Source: Zizania palustris
Lineage: Eukaryota; Streptophyta; Magnoliopsida; Poales; Poaceae
Length of the DNA: 64,000 bases
Assembly: GCA_019279435.1 (NCBI GenBank)
Contig: JAAALK010000288.1
Coordinates: 52,085,742-52,149,741, forward strand
Direction of reading: 5' to 3'
The notes beneath the pieces are model-generated. The model saw only the letters and a program-made list of their open reading frames with translations, ran no database searches and had not been told where the DNA came from. Both the position numbers and the translations under genes were made by a program. Positions within the stretch are counted from its first letter, which is position 1, and every line of letters begins with the position of its first letter. Positions 21,850-33,465 of the stretch are shown in pieces.

Positions 21850-22490
21850 ACGTTACCCACTTGAGTTTGCCCTGCCACAGGCCGAGGCCGAGGCCGCTCA
21901 ATTAAACCTTGGCCCACACAATGCTATCTTTGAGAAACCCGAGGACTCGGCTCGCCATCTAAAGCCTCTCTACGTCAGGGGTCACATTGACGGAAAGCCA
22001 ATTTCCCGGATTCTTGTTGATGGTGGCGCCACCGTTAACTTAATGCCTTACTATTAAAGAAACTTGGCAGGGACGAGGATGATCTGAAGAAGACCAACTT
22101 GATGCTCAACGACTTCAACGGTGAGAGTTCCGAGGCCAAAGGTGTGCTCTCCATGGAGTTGATAGTAGGCAACAAGACATTGCCAACAGCATTTTTCATC
22201 GTTGATGTACAAGGTAACTACAGCGTGCTGCTTGGGCACGACTAGATTCACGCAAATTGCTGCATTCCTTCTACTCTACACCAGTGCCTAATTCAGTGGG
22301 ACGGCGATGAAGTAGAAGTCATACCCGCATACACTTCGGCCCAAGTGGCATTGGCCGATGTGTCAGTTGACGCCGTTCACAACAAGGTAGAGTGGTTGTC
22401 AGGTAGAGATCTTTCGGATTACGATTTTGTTAGCGTGTCTGGAGGACATTTTATGCCAGTGTTTGTAAAGCCGGCTGGTGTAGAATGACT
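21850..22490 (+). pseudogene. A protease region, cut by H
   Basis: The aspartic protease signature is visible as SRILVDGGATVNLMPY near 22003-22050, preceded by LYVRGHIDGKP. Downstream pieces in shifted frames include LIVGNKTLPTAFFIVDVQG and YDFVSVSGGHFMPVFVKP. Stops and frameshifts occur before and after the active site. The reading is interrupted by H at 22501 and the RT begins right after H. Confidence 0.65.
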
Positions 22491-22501
22491 ATTTTTATAT
22501 T

Positions 22502-24539
22502 TGTTGGACCGAAAACGGCGACCAGAGGGGGGGTGAATGGGAGCTTTTAAAATTTCTGGCTAAAAACTAGCCTTGGTATTAGTTCTGTCTTCTGCGGAAC
22601 AGGCTTCGAACACTACCTTCGAAGGTCTGGTTCGGAGGTGCTTCGACAGCTCCGAACACAGGCTTCGCAGGAGCAAAAGTTCGAAGCCAAGAAGACTTCG
22701 CTCCACTAACAACCCTCGAAAATCTACTCTGCTCAGTCAGTGCAGGCTCCGTACACAGGGTGCTTCGAGCAGACTTCACACTTCACCCTTCGCAAGAGTG
22801 GACACCCCACTGAGGACTTCGACCAAGTACTTGGCAGCAACAACTGGTGCTGGGCTTCGTACACGAAGGTCTAAACGCACACAAACGGACTTCGTTAAGG
22901 GCTTCGACACAAGAAGCAAAACGGGCTTCGATCAGGGCTTCGCTAGTAATCTGTGAGGTCTGGCCTCAAGTTACACAGAGCGAACGCGCGCTGAAAACAC
23001 ACTTCGCACAAAACACCCTTCGCCTAGACAGGCTTCGGTGCATTAAAACTAGCGAGGTATGTAACATGAGCTCAAGCAAAAAGCACAAAGAAGCACGGCT
23101 TCGCCGCTTGAACAAGGAACACAATAAAATTAAACTCTGGATGAAGACAGCGAGGTGTGTGGCTACAGGAGCTCAACAGTAAATGCTCAAAGTGTTAAAT
23201 GTTACCTACCGAGCCCCCATATTTATAGCCCACAGTTCACCCAAAGGAAGTGACAACTTTACCCCTAGGGTTTACAAAGGATTTGTCTCTACAGAACTAA
23301 GGGGTACAAAAGGTAGTCCACTTTATTGGAGGCTTCTCTGTCAGCCTTTGCAGATGGGACAGTGCCAGCTTTTTGCAGAGCAGACACTGTCAAACTTGCA
23401 GCCTTTGACCTTTCCGAAGCCCCCCTTCGCACGCGAGGGGTGCGGTAGCTTCGGTGAGAAGCCTTGAGCCAGATGGCCTTCGCTTCACCGAAGATGGCCT
23501 CCGATACAGTGACGGTTTTGAGCCGAAGCCGTCAAAGCCCTTGGGCCTTCGCACCAACACCTCCGGAGTGGACCACCACGGCTTCGCAGCTTCACCCAGC
23601 TCGAACTCCGTCAGTCCGTGTACTGAAGCCATGCAGGCCGAAGCACCTCAAGTCAACCTCGCTCCGGAGCTAGCCTCGCTCCGAAGCCTTCCTCACTCCG
23701 AAGCCCCACCTTCGGAATACCACCCTTCAAAGTCCCTCCTTCGTCCAAGGCCTCCGCATGAAGCATTCCATGAGCCCTTCGTCGCAGTGTCTCTCCCCGA
23801 GCACACTCCTCGATGAGCCTCACCCGGACCATGCATTCGATGCGCCTCGACTTCTGAGACCTTCGTCGGGCACCTTCGAATGTCTCCCTCCGGAGCACAC
23901 TTCGAACTCCTTGTCTCCACAGAGGACTTGATCCATCCAACTCCGAAGTCACTCCATTCGGAGTACCTTCGAAGTGCCTCGCCTCCGAGAACTTTGTCTC
24001 GGAGCACCTTCAGTCGGAGCCACGCTTTGCACTCTCTGCCTTCTCCTGGCACGCCTCGACCCGAGGACCGACCCGGACCACCTTCGCAGCCACCGTGACG
24101 GACCTCCCCGCTCCCCTGGCATCAAGCCTCTAGCTTGACCCAGGTTCACCTTGCTGCGAACCTTGTCCGTCGCCTGCGAAGTCCCTGCGCACCACAGACA
24201 AACAGACAAGTGTGTCCAGTACTCCGGAGACCTCTCCGGTTAGCAACCTCCAGTACACACTCCGGTGTACCGCCCAATGTACCGAAGCCTTCGGTACAAA
24301 CCCAGTCATCGTGTACTGTCGGACCCCTCCGACAGGCACACTCCGCTGCAACAGCTGCAGCAAGCAACCACCGAACACCCTTCGGTGAGACCACCTCCGA
24401 ACACCCTTCGGAGGTACCACCTCCGAACACCCTCCGGAGGTCCAACCTCCGAACCCCCTTCGGAGGTACCCCTTCGAACAGAGGTAAAAATCCTGTCAAT
24501 CACTCATCACAAACACTGAAACCAACCCTTGGTTTCTCA
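22502..24539 (-). repeat. Left (3') LTR of H
   Basis: Runs TGTTGG to TTTCTCA on the plus strand. TATA box on the minus strand at 23220-23227. Three tandem hairpin units (ACCTCCGAA...TTCGGAGGT) lie at 24393-24467. No gene. Confidence 0.93.
24393..24467. repeat. Three tandem hairpins in H LTR
   Basis: Each ~23-bp unit has arms ACCTCCG and CGGAGGT around a short loop. Repeated at 24393, 24419 and 24445, and in the other LTR at 33314-33388. D has a single unit at the same place, so the array expanded in H's branch. Confidence 0.7.
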
Positions 24540-25711
24540 ATCTCCCCCTTGATGAGTGCATTGACAACCAAATCCAAGTTCAAGAAAATTTAAAAGTTTT
24601 CAGCACACAAGTGACCATAAAAACTCAGAAAAGAGCCAAAACATGTCACTTGATAAAAGAATTTTCCTCCCCCTTTTTCAGAAGAGTAAAAGCCCCTTCG
24701 GCAATGATAACTCCCCCTGAATTAAGTTTTCCACCTTTGGCAACAAAGAGCCTTTATGTCAAATTTTCTCCCCATTTTAAATTATACCCCTTGCGGCAGA
24801 GAACGAAGCAAGTCTCTTCCCCTTGAGGAATTTCTCCCCCTTTGGCAATGCAAGCATCAAGGAGCATGTAGAAGATGCAAAGCATCGAAATGAGCAGAAT
24901 TGCAAAGACATATGAAGCAAAAATATGCCAACAATAACACCAATGATCATGGGCTCAGCTCAAGTTAACATTCTCTAAAAACATGATGAAGCATGTGATT
25001 TGATCATTTTTGAAATACAAGCATCACCACTTAGTCAAGGAAACTAGACTAGGAAAAGCAAGGACTGCGCAAAGCTAGTCAATTTCTACTCCAGATAGAC
25101 AAGTCCAGTTCAAAATGGAGCATGAAAAGCAACCTTGAGAGTTAAGGAATTTCGTTGTTCTTTTCTTAGTGCCAGGGGTTATTTGTTTGTCCACCTTATA
25201 CTTTCCAATCAGGCCAAGCCTAGGCATGAAAGCCATTAGAAGCTTAAAGCATTGATTTTGGCATACACTACACTATTCCAGTTCAGACCAATGTGCAATG
25301 GTAAGCAGTCTAGAATAGGGTAGTGCTACAAACAAACCCACCTGGATCTTTTAACTTAACGCATGCAAATCATGGAATTTTTTATTTTAACCAAGTGAAC
25401 CAATTGATTGGTACGTTATGAATATCCATGAAAATTGAGAACAATTTTTCAAGTTGCAATTTTTAGCATCCAAAGAAATGTGTCTTGCTATCAAGCAGAT
25501 AAAAGATAGCTAAAGCAGTCCTGCTTAAACATGCTAGATTCAAGACTAAGTAGTGAGCACGATTTGATTTTGAAAATAAAACATCATGCACATGAATGTT
25601 CCAGATGAATTAAAAAGAGCTGAGTTATCATGATGTCATGGATTATAATCAGGCACATAAGTGCAAAAGATGTAAATGCAATTTCAGCCCAAGTAGCAAA
25701 GGCACATCCAT
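24540..25711 (-). other. H 3' non-coding region with several purine tracts
   Basis: Equivalent to 7809-8957 of D. No gene is seen. Tracts reading AAGGGGGAG or close to it on the minus strand occur at 24542-24550, 24667-24676, 24711-24718, 24834-24843 and 25721-25728; the first is the true PPT by position. Confidence 0.7.
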
Positions 25712-28700
25712 CTAAAACAACTCCCCCTCACAAATGCCGTAAGGGTGACAAATGCCAAGTTCCCCACGCAAGTAAGCAAATGGAGAAGCATCGAGGGGTT
25801 TTGTAAAAATGTCGGCAAGCTGGTGTTGGGTATCAACATATTGAAGTTCAATATCACCTTTCTCATTGTGATCTCTGAGAAAATGATACCGCACATCAAT
25901 GTGTTTGGTTTTGGAGTGCTGAATCGGGTTGTTTGCAATACAAATAGCACTAGTGTTATCACAGAAAAGTGGAACACTCTTATAATCTAACCCGAAATCC
26001 CGCAAAGTGGAAGTCATCCACAAAATCTGAGAGCAACAGCTAGCTGCAGCAACATATTCGGCCTCAGCCGTCGATTGTGCAACACTAGACTGTTTGCGGG
26101 AAGACCAGCAAACCAGTGAAGTACCCAGAAAATGACAAGTACCAGAGGTACTCTTCCTATCAATTCTACACCCAGCAAAATCCGCATCGGAATAACCTCG
26201 TAGACATAAAGATGAAGATGCTGAATACCATATGCCAAATTCAAGGGTGTGTTTGAGATACCTTAAGATGCGCTTTACCGCTTGGCGGTGCGAAGCTCGT
26301 GGTGAAGCCTGAAAATGAGCGCACAGACACACTACGAAGTGTATGTCCGGCCTCGTGGCAGTCAAATAGAGGAGGGAGCCGATCATGCTTCGGAACTCCT
26401 TCTGATCTACGGCTTCTCCATCTTCGTCAGGATCCAATGCTACAGACATAGCCATTGGAGTGGCGAGGGGCTTCGCATCGGACATGTCGAACTTCTTGAG
26501 CAGGTCCTTGGTGTACTTCGTTTGGTGGACGAAAGTACCTTGTTTGCTTTGCTTGATTTGCAAACCAAGGAAAAAGGTGAGTTCACCCATCATTGACATT
26601 TCAAATTCCCTGCTCATGGTATCTGCAAACTCGGCAACCAAAGCATGATGAGAGCCACCAAAGATGATATCATCCACATAAATCTGCACTAGGAGGAAAT
26701 CTTTGCCATGCTTGAGAGTAAACAAAGTTTTATCAACAGAGCCCATCAAATACCCTCGCTCAAGCAGAAAAGACTTAAGTCTGTCATACCATGCCCGAGG
26801 GGCCTGCTTGAGTCCATAAAGAGCCTTATGAAGTTTAAGGACTTTATGTGGGTACTTGGGGTTTTCAAAACCAGGGGGTTGTTTTACATAAACATCTTCA
26901 CCTATGAAGCCATTAAGAAAAGCACTTTTGACATCCATTTGATAGAGTTTGAATCCCCGGGATGTTGCAAAGGCAAGCAAAATCCTAATGGCCTCAAGGC
27001 GAGCAACAGGTGCAAAAGTTTCAGTAAAATCAATCCCTTCTAGTTGAGAATAACCCTGAGCTACAAGTCTAGCCTTCTTTCTAACTATAGTCCCATCCTC
27101 CCCTTGTTTGTTTTTGAAAATCCATTTTGTTCCAATGAAATGAACATTTGGTGGAGGATCAACTAAAGACCAGACTTTGTTTCTCTCAAAATTTTCAAGT
27201 TCCTCATGCATGGCATTGATCCAACTAGAATCAGAAAGTGCATGACTAACATCTAAGGGCTCAAAAGAAGCAACAAAAGCAGCACTAGTGAAATGGGCAT
27301 GTGAACGAGTTACCCTTTGATCAAGCTCACCAATGATCTGCTCGGGAGGGTGCATCCTTTGAACATGATGTGGAGCCTCGCGGCGGGATGCAGTCTCCCC
27401 CTCATCTTGTGTGTTGGAGTGGTCCAAGATGACCGATGTTGAGGTAGTCGCTTCGGGACCTCGTGCCGAAGTGGTTGAAGCAGAGTTAGCTTCGGGGGTT
27501 GATGTCGAGGGTAGTAGGGGTTCATCCTCGAATTCTCCGGGTTCTTCTTCTTCGAATAAGGTCTGTTCCATGTCGTGTTCATTTGCCTGTTCAAAAGCAG
27601 AACTAACAGAGGGGGTTGATTCATCAAAAGTCACATCACATGACTCGATGACAGTGTTAGTTTCTAAATTATAAACACGATAAGAATGACCATGTGTTGT
27701 GTATCCCAAAAAGATCCCGTCAGAAGATCACGACTCAAATTTATCCAAGTTACCACGTTTTAGGATAAAGCAGCGACAGCCAAAAACTCGAAGATGAGTA
27801 ACCTTGGGCTGTCTCCTAAAACGCAGCTCATAAGATGTCAAATTTAAAATTGAGCGCAAGAAGATACGGTTGGAGATGTAACATGCAGTGTTCATGGCCT
27901 CAGCCTAGAATTTTCTAGGAGTCCTATGCTCATCAAGCATCGTCCTAGCCATCTCAACCAAAGTGCGGTTCTTCCTCTCAACAACACCGTTCTGTTGAGG
28001 AACCCGCGGAGCAGAGAATTGATGTTCTATGCCATGCTCCATGCAAAAGTCAACAAAGAGACTATTTTTGAACTCAGTGCCATTATCACTTCGAATAAAT
28101 TTCAATGCACCAGGGAGTTCAGTAAAAAGTCTCAAAGCCAAGCTCCGAAAGTGCGAAAACACTTCATCCTTGCTGGCAAGAAAGAAGACCCAAGAGTAGC
28201 GAGAGAAATCGTCGACAATAACTAATACATACCACTTGCCACCTAAAGAACTGACCCGAGAAGGACCTACAGTGTCCATATGGAGAAGTTCTCTGGGTTG
28301 TTCAGTCATCACTGTGGTGACTGGTGAATGCGAAGCGGCAATCATTTTTCCATGTCGACAAGGAGCGCAAACTAAATTCTTCTCAAACTTGAGCTTGGGC
28401 AATCCTCGGATCAGGCCTAGGGCGCTCAGACGAGCGAGCAACTCAAAGCTCATATGCCCTAGTCTCCTATGCCACTTCCAAAGCTCAGACGTCGAATGTG
28501 CAACAAGACAGTGAGAAGAACCAGACGACTCTGAAAAATCAGCTCCAAAAACTCTCCCAACTCTAAAGATCTTACACACCACAACGCCATCAGAATTGAG
28601 CACTTGCGAAGTATCGCGATGGAATCGCACTTCGAAGCCCTCATCAAGCAACTGAGATACAGACAGCAAATTGTATCCCAGGTTCTCAACCAAGGCAACA

Positions 28701-28894
28701 TCTTTGAGAGTGAAATTCGAGTTAATTCTTACCACACCTTTACCTTTCACTCTACTCCTTCGATTGTTTCCGAAGGTTATATGTTCCCTTTGCTTGGTTG
28801 TGGTGAGGCTGGAGAACCATGTTGCATCTCCGGTCATGTGGCGCGAACAGCCGGAGTCCATGATCCACGTGCCCTCCAAGCCTCGATCTGTCGC
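25712..28894 (-). pseudogene. H pol: protease, integrase, RT, RNase H, nearly complete
   Basis: Protease active site MDSGCSRHMTGD near 28860, pre-integrase LWKWHRRLGH near 28470, integrase with HMDTVG, RSDNGTEF and NGVVERKN (28879 down to 27905). RT and RNase H form one open frame of 665 codons (27709 down to 25712) with YVDDIIFGGS near 26670, the copia RNase H (TAEAEYVAAA) near 26050, and KHIDVRYHFLRD near 25890. Two stops interrupt the chain: TAG at 27905 just after the integrase core and TGA near 27729. Apart from these it would encode a full copia pol. The upstream TAG at 28895-28897 separates it from gag. Confidence 0.85.
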
Positions 28895-31357
28895 CTACAC
28901 ATGATAAGAATACCTCGATCGCTTAGTGCTGGGGTGAGTGAAATAATGACGAGGCATCCAGCACTGAGTGACACGAGTAGTAGGCGCAGTAAAAGTAGAC
29001 GGTCTACGCACATGATAATCAGAATAATGCAAAGTGCGAGGTTTACCTACATGCTGTGATCGAACAACATGTCGAGGTCTCCTACTCTGATGAGGTACAA
29101 ATCTGCTAGCCCGAGGTCTACCACCATATGGAACATGGTGAACACCTCGAGGAGCAAAACCTCTCCGAGAAGCACGAGGAGCCTCAAAAGCAGGACGATA
29201 GTACAACTCAGACTCATGCATACCTAAAGATGGGTAATGCATGTCCTGGTACCTCATCGCCTGAGAGCGTCGCTCATCCTTGATGCGACGAAAACAGAAA
29301 CCAACCAAATGACCCGCCCGCTGACAATAGGAACAATGAAACACTCTCCTGGGGGCACTCTCATGGGTCACAGGAGCAACTCTCACAGGCTCCTTGGGTT
29401 TTCTCTGAGTGGTTTTCTTGGGAGGGATTTTCTTGGCAGGAGGTGTGGTTTTCTTTGGTGGATGGGTAGGCTTTTTGGCTGATGGGGTGTCCAACGGAGC
29501 TCTCTCTTTCTCTAGGGTGGTGGGAGAGGTAAAAACAGTTTTGGACTTACTGTCTGAAGGTATCCTCTCAAAACCCAAACCTAGAGCTACCCCTGCTCTG
29601 TCAGCACACAACTTGGTCTTGGCCAAGAGCAAATCCATCCTACCCTTTCCCTCAGTGCATTTATTAACCACGGAAAGAAGGTATTCATTTTCAGACATGA
29701 GGTTCTCAGCTCGCTCTCTAACAGTGCCTAGCTGGTCCTTAAGGGTGATGCATGTGTCACAAACAGGCTGCACATCCTTAGAACTACCGGCCCTCTCCAA
29801 TCTAGCCTCTAAATCATGAACATGCTTATCACATAAATTAATGCTTTCGCGTAATAAAGAGCAGTTCATGCAATCAATAACATCATGAGGTCTAGAATCC
29901 ACCTCCAAAAGCTGCTTCTGTGCAGTCTCAAGCTCAGAGAGAGTTTGAGCATGTACAGAGCGCAACTGAGCAAGCTCACCCATGACAACAGAACAAGATT
30001 CACATTCAGCATCATTAATCTTAGACTTAAGCATGGCATATTCAGTAGAAACAGATTCTAGCCTAACTCTAAGGTCTTTTCTCTCTCTAGCGGCTTGCAC
30101 AAGTAATCTATCCTGACCAAGAACTACTTCATTCAGCTCATCTAATTTAATTAGTAGCTAGTCAGATGATAGAGTTACCTCAGATGAGTCAAGCTCATCT
30201 CCGCTGTGATCGCTGTCGGCCATGAAGCAAAGGCCGGTGAAGTCTCGTCCTTTCTTGTCCTTCTTGTCCTCCTTCCTTGGGGACTCCTCCTCCTCAGAGC
30301 TCGACTCCTCAGTTGAGGAAGTGTCGATGTCGCTGAGAGCATCAACAAAAGCTCTGGAAGCGGCTTTGGCTACTTTCTTAGCCATCTTGCCGCGCTTGCC
30401 CTTCACAAAAGGCTTCCTCTCCTTTTTGTGGTATTTAGGGCGCTCACTCTCATCTCTCTTTTTGAGCTTGGGGCAATTAGCCTTGATGTGAGAAGTGTCA
30501 CCACATTCAAAGCAACCACTAAAACCACTTCTCCTCTGATCCCGTCTCTCATGGTGAAAACGGGTGAACCTCCGGGCAATGAGAGCAAGCTCATCATCAT
30601 CTAGAGTGTCCACCTGCTCCTTTTTGACGGAGACCAGGGAGGACAAAGCAAAACCATCTGCAAAAACACAAGTACCAGATGTGCTTGGTTCTGCAGTGGT
30701 GCCACGGCTAGTGCTAGAAACCAATGCCAATGGCTGTGGCAAAGAGCTTCTGTGCACAGCAAGAGATGCCTTGGCAATCTCTGTGGACTTCAGCTTGCTA
30801 AAGAGTTCATCGCAGGTCAAAGTGTCATATCCTGCGGACTCCTCAATGCTGCATATCTTTACTTTCCATATGCTACGATCAAGAGCATAGAGAAGCTTGA
30901 TAGCCCTATCATGATCACTGTAAGCAAGCGTCCCGTTGGACCGCAAGTTACTCACTATCGCGTCAAAGCGAGAAAACATGGCATCTATAGATTCACCAGG
31001 TGCCTGCACAAACAGCTGGTACTATTGGTTGTATGTGCTTTGGCGCCTGGCCTTAATCTGAGTAGAGCCCTCATGAAAGACAGTGAGAGTTGTCTAAATC
31101 TCCCTAGCAGTCCTAAGGTGCTGCACCCTATCGAACTCACTCCGGCTCAAACCGATGAACAGTATATTTCTTGCCTTGGAATTGGCAATATACTGATCCT
31201 TCTTAGTCTGAGAGGTGCGAGTCTCAGGGATGGAGTATTGTGAGTCCACAATCTCCCAAATTGCATTTCCTTGACTTAACAAGTAAGCCTCCATGCGCAC
31301 CTTCTAGTATGCAAAATCTGTCCCATCGAACAGAGGAATTTTACAGCCTCTATCCAT
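28895..31357 (-). pseudogene. H gag, large coiled-coil type with two CCHC knuckles
   Basis: Start ATG at 31357 (MDRGCKIPLFDG). UBN2-type core from about 31300 to 30750, first knuckle CFECGDTSHIKANC near 30500, basic and acidic linker (KERKPFVKGKRGK, STEESSSEEEESPRK), long coiled coil (about 30100-29650), a Lys/Pro-rich stretch, second knuckle CSYCQRAGHLVGFC near 29320, Arg/His-rich tail. TAG stops occur at 31304-31306, 31094-31096, 31022-31024 and 30158-30160, and the frame ends TAG at 28895-28897. The 31022 and 28895 stops are shared with D. Gag would form particles and package RNA. Confidence 0.8.
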
Positions 31358-31407
31358 GTCGCCAACAGATCACAAAACTGGTTAAGGTCAACTGGTGATC
31401 TTAACCT

Positions 31408-31419
31408 GCTCTGATACCA
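31408..31419 (-). other. H primer binding site, tRNA-Met type
   Basis: TGGTATCAGAGC on the minus strand, two bases from the right LTR. Same site and spacing as in D. Confidence 0.9.
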
Positions 31420-31421
31420 AT

Positions 31422-33460
31422 TGTTGGACTGAAAACGGCGACCAGAGGGGGGGGTGAATGGGAGCTTTTAAAATTTCTGGCTAAAAACTAGCCTTCGGTT
31501 TAGTTCTGTCTTCTGCGGAACAGGCTTCGAACACTACCTTTGAAGGTCTGGTTCGGAGGTTCTTCGACAGCTCCGAACACAGGCTTCGCAGGAGCAAAAG
31601 TTCGAAGCCAAGAAGACTTCGCTCCACTAACAACCCTCGAAAATCTACTCTGCTCAGTCAGTGCAGGCTCCGCACACGGGGTGCTTCGAGCAGACTTCGC
31701 ACTTCACCCTTCGCAAGAGTGGACACCCCACTGAGGACTTCGACCAAGTACTTGGCAGCAGCAACTGGTGCTGGGCTTCGTACACGAAGGTCTAAACGCA
31801 CACAAACGGACTTCGTTAAGGGCTTCGACACAAGAAGCAAAACGGGCTTCGATCAGGGCTTCGCTAGTAATCTGTGAGGTCTGGCCTCAAGTTACACAGA
31901 GCGAACGCGCGCTGAAAACACACTTCGCACAAAACACCCTTCGCCTAGACAGGCTTCGGTGCACTAAAACTAGCGAGGTATGTAACACGAGCTCAAGCAA
32001 AAAGCACAAAGAAGCAGGGCTTCACCGCTTGAACAAGGAACACAATAAAATTGAACTCTGGATGAATACAGCGAGGTGTGTGGCTACAGGAGCTCAACAG
32101 TAAATGCTCAAAGTGTTAAATGTTACCTACCGAGCCCCCATATTTATAGCCCACAGTTCACCCAAAGGAAGTGACTACTTTACCCCTAGGGTTTACAAAG
32201 GATTTGTCTCTACAGAACTAAGGGGTACAAAAGGTAGTCCACTTTATTGGAGGCTTCTCTGTCAGCCTTTGCAGATGGGACAGTGCCAGCTTTTTGCAGA
32301 GCAGACACTGTCAGACTTGCAGCCTTTGACCTTTCCGAAGCCCCCCTTCGCACGCGAGGGGTGCGGTAGCTTCGGTGAGAAGCCTTGAGCCAGATGGCCT
32401 TCGCTTCACCGAAGATGGCCTTCGATACAGTGACGGTTTTGAGCCGAAGCCGTCAAAGCCCTTGGGCCTTCGCACCAACACCTCCGGAGTGGACCACCAC
32501 GGCTTCGCAGCTTCACCCAGCTCGAACTCCGTCAGTCCGTGTACCGAAGCCATGCAGGCCGAAGCACCTCAAGTCAACCTCGCTCCGGAGCTAGCCTCGC
32601 TCCGAAGCCTTCCTCACTCCGAAGCCCCACCTTCGGAATACCACCCTTCGAAGTCCCTCCTTCGTCCAAGGCCTCCGCATGAAGCATTCCATGAGCCCTT
32701 CGTCGCAGTGTCTCTCCCCGAGCACACTCCTCGACGAGCCTCACCCGGACCATGCCTTCGATGCGCCTCGACTTCTGAGACCTTCGTCGGGCACCTTCGA
32801 ATGTCTCCCTCCGGAGCACACTTCGAACTCCTTGCCTCCGCAGAGGACTTGATCCATCCAACTCCGAAGTCACTCCATTCAGAGTACCTTCGAAGTGCCC
32901 CGCCTCCGAGGACTTTGTCTCGGAGCACCTTCAGTCGGAGCCACGCTCCGCACTCTCTGCCTTCTCCTGGCACGCCTCGACCCGAGGACCAACCCGGACC
33001 ACCTTCACAGCCACCGTGACGGAGCTCCCCACTCCCCTGGCATCAAGCCTCCGGCTTGACCTAGGTTCACCTGCTGCGAACCTTGTTCGTCGCCTCCGAA
33101 GTCCCTGAGCACCACAGACAAACAGACAAGTGTGTCCAGTACTCCGGAGACCTCTCCGGGTTAGCAACCTCCGGTACACACTCCGGTGTACCGCCCAAAG
33201 TACCGAAGCCTTCGGTACAAACCCAGTCATCGTGTACTGTCGGACCCCTCCGACAGGCACACTCCGCTGCAACAGCTGCAGCAAGCAACCACCGAACACC
33301 CTTCGGTGAGACCACCTCCGAACACCCTTCGGAGGTACCACCTCCGAACACCCTCCGGAGGTCCAACCTCTGAACCCCCTTCGGAGGTACCCCTTCGAAC
33401 AGAGGTAAAAAGCCTCTCAATCACTCATCACAAACACTGAAACCAACCCTTGGTTTCTCA
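31422..33460 (-). repeat. Right (5') LTR of H
   Basis: Runs TGTTGG to TTTCTCA on the plus strand, followed by target duplication ATATT. TATA box on the minus strand at 32141-32148; hairpin array at 33314-33388. Confidence 0.93.
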
Positions 33461-33465
33461 ATATT

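Larger units (their letters stand above)
22502..33460 (-). mobile_element. Ty1/copia element H (same family as D), TSD ATATT
   Basis: LTRs 22502-24539 and 31422-33460 are flanked by ATATT at 22497-22501 and 33461-33465. The minus-strand order is gag, protease, integrase, RT, RNase H. LTRs differ at only about 2% by eye, so H is far younger than D. Open frames are long, but there are several TAG/TGA stops. It sits between the protease and RT of A. Confidence 0.93.
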
